NCBI GenBank assembly: GCA_003446655.1 | Contig: DMCZ01000118.1 | Coordinates: 1-13,178, forward strand | Source: Thauera sp. | GTDB lineage: Bacteria > Pseudomonadota > Gammaproteobacteria > Burkholderiales > Rhodocyclaceae | Reading direction: 5' to 3' | DNA length: 13,178 bases | Shown here: positions 7,377 through 13,178 of the stretch, piece by piece | Layout of the letters: every line of letters begins with the position of its first letter | How positions within the stretch are numbered: position 1 is the first letter of the stretch | Notes under the pieces: generated by a model | Databases searched by the model: none | Seen by the model: only the letters and a program-made list of their open reading frames with translations | Told to the model about the DNA's origin: nothing | Position numbers and translations under genes: made by a program

Positions 7377-8177
7377 ATGAGACCACCCGGTTCGACCCGG
7401 CGCCTGCTGCTGGCGGGCATCGCTTCACTGCTGGCCTGCGCCACCGCCGCCGGAGCCGGCACGCCCCCCGTATCAACCGCCGAGGACCCGCTCGACTCAC
7501 CGCGCTGGGGCGACATGCAGAAGCAGTTCTTCGACGCGCAGCCCGTAGTGTTCGACGCCCGCATCAAGGTCACCGGCCCCGCGGTAGCGGAGGATCCGCT
7601 CAACGTGCCCATCACGGCAGACGCCAGCGCCCTGCCCGGCGTGGAGGAGATGATCGTGTTCGCCGACTTCAACCCGATCGTGAAGGCGCTGCGCTTCGAA
7701 CCCGGTGCGGCGCGCGCTAGTCTGGGTTTCCGCATCAAGCTGCAGCAGTCGTCGCCGGTCCGCGTCGCCGCCAGGACGGCCGACGGCGTGTGGCGCGTGG
7801 GCGGCGCCTGGGTCACCACCACCGGCGGCGGCTGCACCCTGCCTTCACTCGGCTCGGGCTCGCCCGAATGGCAAGACCGCCTCAATGAGGTGAACGGCCG
7901 CCTGTGGCCGCGCATCGGGGGCGGCGAACGGCTGCGCATGCGGATCATCCACCCGATGGATACCGGGTTGGCAGCGGGCATTCCCGCGTTTCACATCGAG
8001 GATATCTCGATCGCGGACGAAAGCGGGCGTGTGCTCAGCCGCATCCAGCCGCTGGAGCCGGTCGCCGAGAACCCGAGCTTCACGCTCGACTTCGCCGAGG
8101 TCGCGCCGGGTACGCGCCTGCAGGTGAGCGGCCGCGACAACAACGGCAACCGCATCGACGCCTGGGTGACACGATGA
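7377..8177 (+). CDS. Quinoprotein-associated SoxYZ-like fusion carrier
   Basis: A 266-residue exported protein. A hydrophobic leader occupies residues 9-25; SLLAC at 17-21 also resembles a weak lipobox, so it could be a lipoprotein, otherwise cleavage is near AGA. Residues about 40-150 resemble SoxY and end in TTTGGGCTLPS, with Cys153 where SoxY keeps its carrier cysteine; residues about 160-266 resemble SoxZ (MRIIHPMDTG, FHIEDISI, DNNGN). In sulfur oxidation SoxY carries intermediates on this cysteine; the fused form is found with PQQ dehydrogenases and its cargo is unknown. No other sox genes are present, arguing against thiosulfate oxidation. CAGGA lies seven bases before ATG 7377. The stop overlaps the next start as ATGA. 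Confidence 0.88.
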   Translation: MRPPGSTRRLLLAGIASLLACATAAGAGTPPVSTAEDPLDSPRWGDMQKQFFDAQPVVFDARIKVTGPAVAEDPLNVPITADASALPGVEEMIVFADFNPIVKALRFEPGAARASLGFRIKLQQSSPVRVAARTADGVWRVGGAWVTTTGGGCTLPSLGSGSPEWQDRLNEVNGRLWPRIGGGERLRMRIIHPMDTGLAAGIPAFHIEDISIADESGRVLSRIQPLEPVAENPSFTLDFAEVAPGTRLQVSGRDNNGNRIDAWVTR

Positions 8178-9613
8178 GGTCCGCAGCGCCTGCCCTGCCC
8201 CCGCACGCACTGCGCTCGCAAGCCGTGCCGCCGCAGCAGCTCGCACGCTGGCTGACACGCCTGCTTGCGTTCCTGCTCGCGCTGCTCACCCTCACCCCCG
8301 CCGCGCGCGCCGAGCGCTTCGACTACCGGCTCGAGCCGCGGCAGATTGCCGACGGCGTCTACGTGCTCGTCGGCCTGAAGGAAGACTTCTCCTTCGCCAA
8401 CGGCGGCAACATCGTCAACACCGGGTTCATCGTCGGCCCCGAGGGCGTCATCGTCATCGACACCGGCGCGTCCCGGCGCTACGGCGAGCAGATGCGAGCG
8501 GCGATCCGGCGCATCACCGACCGGCCGGTCGTGCTTACCCTCAACACCCACCACCACCCCGACCACTTCCTCGGCAACCAGGCCTTTCCGGCCGACACGC
8601 TCGCGGCGCTGCCGGCGACGGCCGCTGCCATCCGCAGCGAGGGCGAAGCCTTCAACGCCAACATGTACCGCCTCAATGGCGACTGGATGCGCGACACCGA
8701 GGTGGTGGTGCCGACGCGCACCGTGACGCCCGGTCGCCAGCGCATCGGCGGCCGCGACCTCGAACTGCTGGCGCTGGGCGGCCACACCGTCGCCGATCTG
8801 GTGGTGATCGATCACGACAGCGGCACGGTGTTCGCCTCCGACCTCGTCTTCAACGGCCGCGCGCCCACCACCCCGCATGCCGACGTCGCGCGCTGGCTCG
8901 GCGCGCTCGACACGCTGCAAGGCCTGCCAGCGCGGCGCTGGGTGCCCGGCCATGGCGAAGTCGCCACCAACACCGCAGCGCTGCAACAAACCCGCGACTA
9001 CCTCGTCTGGCTGGAGGCGACCATCCGCCAGGGCGCCGACGACGGCCTCGACATGACCGAACTTTTCGCCACCCCGATCCCGGCGCGCTTGCGCGCGCTG
9101 GCGCTGGTCGAGGACGAGTTCCGGCGCTCGGTCGCGCATCTGTTCCCGGCCGCCGAGCAGGCAGTGCTGGAAGGATCCGCGACGCCGGACGAAACCGCGG
9201 ACCTCGCCACCGGCATCCATACCCGCCACTTCACGGACGTCGATTTCGCGGACCTGCGCGACGCGCTCGCCGAGGCCATCGCGGAAGAGGGCATCAGCGA
9301 ACCGGTCGTCAGCCACTTCAGCCAGATGCTCGATCGCACCGCGGCCGACCTCGGCCACGCGCGCGGGCTGTATGCCGAGGCCGAGATCCTGACCTTCTGC
9401 AGTGCTGCGGTCGCCGCCCGCCTGGCGACCGAGGCGCGCGAGCACATCGCGCTGTGCCCGCTGTCGATCGCGGTCCATGCGCAGGCTGGTGCATCACGTG
9501 AAGTCCGCATTGCCTACCGCCCGCCGGCCATCGACACGCCGGGCGGCAAGGCCGCGCGTGAACTCATGGCCCGGATCGCGGCGCGCGCCGCAGCCCTCGT
9601 CGGGCGCGATTGA
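8174..9613 (+). CDS. Quinoprotein relay zinc metallohydrolase (SoxH-related) with C-terminal DUF302-like domain
   Basis: A 479-residue exported protein with a long n-region and a signal peptide ending ARA (about residue 46). Residues about 50-320 are a metallo-beta-lactamase domain with all metal ligands: THHHPDH (His126, His128, Asp130, His131), His204 in GGHT, Asp223 in ASDLVF and His260 in VPGHGE. This matches SoxH-related hydrolases linked to PQQ dehydrogenases. Residues about 346-475 form a second domain resembling DUF302 (FADLRDALAEAIAEEGI, then YAEAEILTFCSAAVAARL and a hydrophobic strand before RIAYRPPA). The hydrolase alone would be about 330 residues, so this is a fusion. It overlaps the SoxYZ-like gene by four bases, implying coupled translation and acting on the carrier. 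Thioesterase-like release of cargo is a hypothesis. No weak residues are seen in the zinc site. Confidence 0.88.
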   Translation: MRSAAPALPPHALRSQAVPPQQLARWLTRLLAFLLALLTLTPAARAERFDYRLEPRQIADGVYVLVGLKEDFSFANGGNIVNTGFIVGPEGVIVIDTGASRRYGEQMRAAIRRITDRPVVLTLNTHHHPDHFLGNQAFPADTLAALPATAAAIRSEGEAFNANMYRLNGDWMRDTEVVVPTRTVTPGRQRIGGRDLELLALGGHTVADLVVIDHDSGTVFASDLVFNGRAPTTPHADVARWLGALDTLQGLPARRWVPGHGEVATNTAALQQTRDYLVWLEATIRQGADDGLDMTELFATPIPARLRALALVEDEFRRSVAHLFPAAEQAVLEGSATPDETADLATGIHTRHFTDVDFADLRDALAEAIAEEGISEPVVSHFSQMLDRTAADLGHARGLYAEAEILTFCSAAVAARLATEAREHIALCPLSIAVHAQAGASREVRIAYRPPAIDTPGGKAARELMARIAARAAALVGRD

Positions 9614-9621
9614 GCGCGGCG

Positions 9622-9640
9622 GCGGCGAGGCCCTCGCCGC
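9622..9640. terminator. GC hairpin between convergent hydrolase and activator 2 genes
   Basis: GCGGCGAGG and CCTCGCCGC are perfect complements around one base, in practice a 7-bp stem with a 5-base loop. It fills the 45-bp gap between two convergent stop codons, the expected place for a shared terminator. There is no T run. Confidence 0.45.
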
Positions 9641-9658
9641 GGAACCCTGCACCGCGGA

Positions 9659-11695
9659 TCAGCTCATCCGCCCGAGCTTGCGATACAGCGTGTTGCGGCT
9701 GACTCCGAGCCGGCGCGCGGCGGCCGACACGTTGCCCTTGACCTCGCGCATCACCACGGCGATGGCTTCCATCTCGAGCTCGTCCAGGCTGCGCGGGGGC
9801 GGCGGTTCCGACACCTCGACGCTCGCGGGCGCGGGCGGGGCCACCGCGGCAGTCGTACCCTCATCACGCGCGCACGCAGGGGCTGAACCGAAGAGCTCCT
9901 CGGGCAGGTGAACGGCGCCGATCTCGTCCTCATCATCGTCGAGCAGCGCCACCGCGACCCGCATCACGCTGTGCATCTGGCGGATGTTGCCCGGCCACGG
10001 GTAGGTCTCGAAGAAACGCATCACCTCCGGGCTGATGCGGATGCCCGCCCGGCCCGACTCGCGGGCCTCGGCCTGCAACAGGCGCTCGACCAGCGTGGAG
10101 ACGTCGCTGCGTTCGCGCAGCGGCGGCAGGGTCACGGTGAGGCCGTTGACCCGGTAGTAAAGGTCCTCCCGAAACTCGCCATTGGCCACCGCATCGCGAA
10201 GCACGCGGTGGGTGGCGCACACCAGCGAGATGTCCACCGGGATCGCCTTGAGCCCGCCCACCGGGGTGACGCTGCGTTCCTGCAAAACGCGCAGCAGTCG
10301 CGTCTGCATGGCCAGCCGCATGTCGCCGATCTCGTCCAGGAACAAGGTGCCGCCGTGCGCCTGCTGCACCTTGCCCACCGCCCCCTCGCGCCGCGCCCCG
10401 GTGAAGGCGCCGCCGACATAGCCGAACAGCTCCGATTCGATCAGGTGCTCCGGGATCGCGGCGCAGTTCAGCGGCACGAAAGGCCCGTCGGCCCGGCTCG
10501 AGGCGTTGTGAAACGCACGCGCAAAAAGCTCCTTGCCCACGCCCGACTCACCCTGGATCAGCAGCGGGATGTTCTTGCCGCCGACGCGCTTGGCGCGCTC
10601 GATCGCGCGATGCAGCTTGTCGTCGCCGGTATCGAGCTGGTCGAGCGTCAGCCGGCCACCTGCGCCAGACTCGGCTGCGCGCGTCGGGGATTCGGACGTG
10701 CCCGCCTTGCGGCCCTCGCCAACCTCGACCTCGCCCAGCCCGGCGCCCGCGAGCGCCAGCGGCCGCATGCCACGGACCTGCACGTAGATCTCGCCACCGC
10801 TCTTCGTGCCCAGCCGCACCAGGTCGCCGGCCCCGGCCTGGGCGCGATCGAGGATGGTGCCGAAGCCGAGCTTGAAAAGCTCACCGAAACTGACCGTTCC
10901 GGATTCACCCGCCTGACGGACAAGCCACTCACGCGCGGTGCGGTTCGCGCCCAGGATGGTGCCATCGGGCGCCAGCGCGACCAGCCCCTCCTGCAGGCTG
11001 CCCACGTACTCCGGACGCGGGTGGAAGGCGAGCACGATGTGCTTGCCGAACTCGCTCTCGAACAGGCGCTTCTCGACAAGCTGCACCGACAGCCGCACCA
11101 GCCCCATCGTGTGGCGCTGGGGGTTGCGGTAGTCGCCCGAAATGTCGAACACCCCGGCCAGTTCGCCGCGCGGATCGAAGATGGGCGACGCGCAGCAGCT
11201 CAGGAACACGTTGCGATCGAGGTAGTGCTCGGAGCCGAAGACCTCGACCGGGGCGCGCTCGAGCAGCGCGGTGCCGATGCCGTTGGTGCCAAGGCTGGCC
11301 TCGTCCCAGCGTGCGCCCGGTTGCAGCGCGACACGCTGCGCGCGGTCCACGAAGGCCGGATCGCCCAAGCTGTGGATGATCATGCCGTCCAGATCGGCGA
11401 GGATCACCATGCTGCCGGAGGCACGGATCTGGTCGAACACATGCTCCATCACCCCGCTCGCCAGATTGAGCAGGCGACCGCTCTGGTTGCGCGACTCCTC
11501 GAGCTGGCCACGCCCGGCGACCTCAACCGCACGCGTCGTACGCGGATCGAGCCCTGAGTCGCGGCAACGCGACCACGAGCGCAGGATCAGCGGGGAGACA
11601 TCGTCCTCGGGCAGCACGCCGCGGCTGAAAAATTTCTCGCGCGCGATGGCAACACGGTCCTCCCGCGCCTGCTTCAACTGCGGCACTGAATTCAT
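9659..11695 (-). CDS. Sigma-54-dependent activator, AcoR/Fis family (activator 2)
   Basis: A 678-residue paralogue of activator 1, collinear throughout. Order: GAF-like sensor (about 80-215), PAS-like region (about 228-315), AAA+ domain with Walker A GESGVGKE (382-389), GAFTGA (430-435), Walker B GGTLFLDEIGD (448-458) and WPGNIRQM, then a Pro-rich linker and Fis-type helix-turn-helix (about 641-674, SAAARRLGVSRNTLYRKL). The recognition region differs from activator 1 by one residue (SRNT versus SRNR), whereas the sensor regions differ more, so the two may bind similar sites but answer different signals. GAGGAGGAAG precedes ATG 11695; an in-frame start at 11905 would cross the promoter region and is rejected. 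It is divergent from the small protein and NuoEF-like operon, a likely target. Confidence 0.94.
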   Translation of the reverse strand: MNSVPQLKQAREDRVAIAREKFFSRGVLPEDDVSPLILRSWSRCRDSGLDPRTTRAVEVAGRGQLEESRNQSGRLLNLASGVMEHVFDQIRASGSMVILADLDGMIIHSLGDPAFVDRAQRVALQPGARWDEASLGTNGIGTALLERAPVEVFGSEHYLDRNVFLSCCASPIFDPRGELAGVFDISGDYRNPQRHTMGLVRLSVQLVEKRLFESEFGKHIVLAFHPRPEYVGSLQEGLVALAPDGTILGANRTAREWLVRQAGESGTVSFGELFKLGFGTILDRAQAGAGDLVRLGTKSGGEIYVQVRGMRPLALAGAGLGEVEVGEGRKAGTSESPTRAAESGAGGRLTLDQLDTGDDKLHRAIERAKRVGGKNIPLLIQGESGVGKELFARAFHNASSRADGPFVPLNCAAIPEHLIESELFGYVGGAFTGARREGAVGKVQQAHGGTLFLDEIGDMRLAMQTRLLRVLQERSVTPVGGLKAIPVDISLVCATHRVLRDAVANGEFREDLYYRVNGLTVTLPPLRERSDVSTLVERLLQAEARESGRAGIRISPEVMRFFETYPWPGNIRQMHSVMRVAVALLDDDEDEIGAVHLPEELFGSAPACARDEGTTAAVAPPAPASVEVSEPPPPRSLDELEMEAIAVVMREVKGNVSAAARRLGVSRNTLYRKLGRMS

Positions 11696-11761
11696 ATCGT
11701 CTTCCTCCTCGGGCTCCCCGGAAACGTCGTCCGGGGATGCGCTTTTATGTTTGTGTTCAAA

Positions 11762-11790
11762 AAAGTAGCACCTGCCCAACATTGAAGCAA
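11762..11790 (-). promoter_or_regulatory. Possible sigma-70 promoter of activator 2
   Basis: Minus-strand TTGCTT, 17 bases, then TACTTT preceded by TGC. The layout matches that upstream of activator 1, including the shared GTGCTAC string at the -10 region, about 70 bp from each start codon. Confidence 0.45.
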
Positions 11791-11855
11791 ATGCAATACC
11801 GGAGCGCAGGGCGCAAGCCCCCCCGTTTCCGCGCCACAGCGCCCGCGCAGGGGCC

Positions 11856-11871
11856 TGGCACAAGGTTTGCG
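11856..11871 (+). promoter_or_regulatory. Sigma-54 promoter for the small protein / NuoEF-like operon
   Basis: TGGCACAAGGTTTGCG has a perfect -24 box and a good -12 box, ten bases apart. It lies 91 bp before the start of the small gene, predicting a leader of about 80 nt. The inner bases differ from the three PQQ-module promoters, and I see no clear copy of the 17-bp dyad upstream, so control may differ. Confidence 0.75.
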
Positions 11872-11961
11872 ATCCAGCAGGGCTTGCGTCGTTCCAGCGC
11901 AGCACCCCGCCGGCCCGTCACACGCCGAAGGCACCGACAAATCACCGAGGAGGCGCCCGTC

Positions 11962-12378
11962 ATGCCTGCCTGTTCCCTGCCCACCCCCGTGCCAACCGAC
12001 TCCATCCTTCGTCGCCATTTCGGACAGCTCGCATCGGCCGCGGGACTGCCTCAGCCACCACAGGACTCCGTCCTGCTGCGGCACTACCGGCAGCTGCTCG
12101 ACGCCCGCCTCGCCCAGAGGCATGCCTCCGAGCGCACTGAGGCGAGCGCGCCGGCCCCGCAGGCGACTGCCCGTGCGCAGACGGTCGCAAGCCCGACTCC
12201 GCAGCCCGGCCCCGCAGCCGAAGCCCCGGAGGTGTTGCGCAGTCCGCCCACCCAGCCCGTACGCGCGAACCCACCCGCGCGTGAGGTCGACACTGCGCCC
12301 CGTTCCGACCACAAGCCACAGCCTGCCGCGCCGGCCAGCTGGTTCAGCCGCCTGCTTGCGCGCATCTTCGGCAACTGA
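11962..12378 (+). CDS. Unrecognised small Pro/Ala-rich protein with a repeated DS-L-RH-QL motif
   Basis: A 138-residue protein I do not recognise. The N-terminal 55 residues contain two copies of a short helical motif, DSILRRHFGQL (13-23) and DSVLLRHYRQL (36-46). The middle (about 60-123) is rich in Pro, Ala, Gln and Thr and is probably disordered. The last residues, SWFSRLLARIFGN, form a short amphipathic helix with basic and bulky hydrophobic faces. There is no signal peptide and no cysteine pair, so it is likely cytoplasmic, perhaps an adaptor or membrane-surface tether. GAGGAGG lies before ATG 11962. It is first in an operon with the NuoEF-like gene (86 bp apart), behind a sigma-54 promoter, which suggests a role with the NAD-linked enzyme. 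Real coding is supported by promoter, ribosome site and repeat. Confidence 0.72.
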   Translation: MPACSLPTPVPTDSILRRHFGQLASAAGLPQPPQDSVLLRHYRQLLDARLAQRHASERTEASAPAPQATARAQTVASPTPQPGPAAEAPEVLRSPPTQPVRANPPAREVDTAPRSDHKPQPAAPASWFSRLLARIFGN

Positions 12379-12388
12379 GCGTCGCCCG

Positions 12389-12408
12389 CCGACCGCGCCT
12401 GCGGCCGG
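12389..12408 (+). repeat. Imperfect hairpin between small protein and NuoEF-like genes
   Basis: CCGACCGC and GCGGCCGG pair at seven of eight positions around the loop GCCT. It lies 10 bases after the small gene's stop. It may be a weak attenuator or mRNA-processing element setting the ratio of the two products. Confidence 0.3.
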
Positions 12409-12463
12409 ACCCGACACACCCACTGAAACCCGCCCCGCTCCCGAACGCCAGGAACACCACACG

Positions 12464-13178
12464 ATGGCCGACACCACGACAGCCCCGGACCCCGCCGTGC
12501 GCCGCAAGACCCGCGCCACGCAGCGCGGCCGGCAACTCGACCCTGCCGCGCTTGCCGACATCGAAGCGCTGCTCGCCGGCCGTCCGCGCGCGCGAGACAC
12601 GCTCATAGAGCATCTTCACGCGATCCAGGACACTTACGGACACCTCGCGCTGCGCCACCTGCGCGCGCTCGCGCACTGGATGAACCTGCCGATGGCTGCG
12701 GTGTTCGAGACCGCGACGTTTTACGCTCACTTCGACATTGTTCGCGACGGGGAAATTCCGCCGCCCGAGGTGACCATCCGGGTGTGCGATTCGCTGTCCT
12801 GCGAGCTGGCCGGGGCGCGGGCGCTGCAGGCTGCGCTCGCGGACGGCGTCGATCCCGCACGGGTCCGCGTACTGCGCGCGCCCTGCATGGGTCGCTGCGA
12901 CAGCGCCCCGGTGGTCGAGGTCGGTCACCGCCACCTCGGCCACGCCAGCCCCGCAGCAGTGCGCGCGCTTCTCCAGGGCGGCGAGCTGCATCCGGAACGG
13001 ATCGCCTGGCAAGGCCTCGAGGCCTACCGCGCCGAGGGCGGCTATGCGCTGCTTGAGGCGCTACGCGCGGGCGAGGTCAGCGTCGAGCGGCTCAGCGATG
13101 TGCTGCAGGACGCCGGTCTGCGCGGTCTGGGCGGCGCAGGATTTCCGACGTTCAAGAAGTGGGCCTTCGTGCGAGCCG
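12464..13178 (+). CDS. NuoE-NuoF fusion, probable beta subunit of NAD-dependent formate dehydrogenase (partial, 3' end outside window)
   Basis: The first 238 codons are present and the frame is open to the window edge. Residues about 20-160 are NuoE-like: helical N-terminus, ATFYAHFDIV, then thioredoxin-like [2Fe-2S] ligands in VCDSLSC (C-x4-C) and PCMGRC (C-x3-C). After a linker (GLEAYRAEGGYALL) comes LRGLGGAGFPTFKKW, the start of the NuoF flavin/NAD-binding domain. NuoE fused to NuoF is typical of the diaphorase subunit of soluble NAD-linked formate dehydrogenases of the FDH1 type, and of some hydrogenases; the catalytic subunit is outside the window, so the substrate is inferred. The family oxidises formate and reduces NAD in the cytoplasm through FMN and Fe-S clusters. 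AGGA lies ten bases before ATG 12464. It follows the small gene in the same direction. Confidence 0.88.
   Translation, partial: MADTTTAPDPAVRRKTRATQRGRQLDPAALADIEALLAGRPRARDTLIEHLHAIQDTYGHLALRHLRALAHWMNLPMAAVFETATFYAHFDIVRDGEIPPPEVTIRVCDSLSCELAGARALQAALADGVDPARVRVLRAPCMGRCDSAPVVEVGHRHLGHASPAAVRALLQGGELHPERIAWQGLEAYRAEGGYALLEALRAGEVSVERLSDVLQDAGLRGLGGAGFPTFKKWAFVRA

Noticed and set aside
4801..7380. 859-codon plus-strand open frame opposite the PQQ dehydrogenase
   Set aside because: It mirrors a certain gene with all active-site motifs on the other strand, is rich in His/Arg/Ala/Val low-complexity translation, and lacks a sensible start or domain. It is a GC-bias shadow.
7377..8177. Genuine thiosulfate-oxidising Sox system
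   Set aside because: Only a fused SoxYZ-like carrier and SoxH-like hydrolase are present; there is no SoxAX, SoxB or SoxCD, and the context is a PQQ dehydrogenase.
7991..9478. 495-codon minus-strand open frame opposite the SoxYZ-like and hydrolase genes
   Set aside because: It spans two genuine genes in antisense and has no family features.
9908..11557. 549-codon plus-strand open frame opposite activator 2
   Set aside because: Antisense shadow as above; no ribosome site, promoter or recognisable domain.
11696..11905. N-terminal extension of activator 2 to an upstream ATG
   Set aside because: It would run through the predicted promoter and the strong ribosome site for ATG 11695, and the paralogue has no matching extension.

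Overview
The window is high-GC DNA, dense in genes, with long antisense open frames of the kind GC-rich codon bias produces. Gene content points to a denitrifying or facultatively anaerobic betaproteobacterium of the Azoarcus/Thauera/Aromatoleum type (inference from gene families; no 16S or housekeeping marker is present). The set is a pyrroloquinoline-quinone (PQQ) alcohol dehydrogenase with its accessory proteins, flanked on the left by the start of an iron-sulfur subunit gene resembling those paired with tungsten aldehyde oxidoreductases, and on the right by the start of a NuoE-NuoF-type fusion resembling the diaphorase subunit of NAD-linked formate dehydrogenases. Two paralogous sigma-54 activators sit in between.

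Layout, left to right. 1-304 (-): start of a polyferredoxin gene behind a sigma-54 promoter. 463-2523 (-): sigma-54 activator 1. 2801-4100 (+): PedF-type cytochrome c-550 and an overlapping XoxJ/MoxJ-like solute-binding protein, behind a sigma-54 promoter. 4101-4172: convergent gap with a 15-bp perfect hairpin that is also a pair of 17-bp dyads. 5030-4173 and 6972-5164 (-): a periplasmic tandem-Cache protein and the PQQ dehydrogenase, read from a sigma-54 promoter near 7065. 7377-9613 (+): a SoxY-SoxZ fusion carrier and a metallo-beta-lactamase hydrolase carrying a C-terminal DUF302-like domain, overlapping by 4 bp, behind another sigma-54 promoter. 9659-11695 (-): sigma-54 activator 2. 11962-12378 (+): an unrecognised small protein behind a sigma-54 promoter. 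12464 to the end (+): NuoE-NuoF fusion, incomplete.

How it may work. The dehydrogenase oxidises an alcohol in the periplasm and passes electrons to the cytochrome. Its metal site has the Asp-Tyr-Asp pattern of lanthanide-dependent enzymes. The SoxYZ-like carrier has a single exposed-type cysteine in a Gly-Gly-Gly-Cys stretch, and the hydrolase has a complete zinc site. Together they resemble the family called the quinoprotein relay system, whose chemistry is not established. An attractive reading is that aldehyde product is carried as a protein thioester and released by the hydrolase. Downstream, an aldehyde oxidoreductase and a formate dehydrogenase would complete oxidation in the cytoplasm.

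Regulation looks unified: five -24/-12 promoters, two near-identical activators, and a 17-bp dyad (TGTTGCGCTTCGGAACA) found twice without a mismatch, each time with a partner site 21 bp away.
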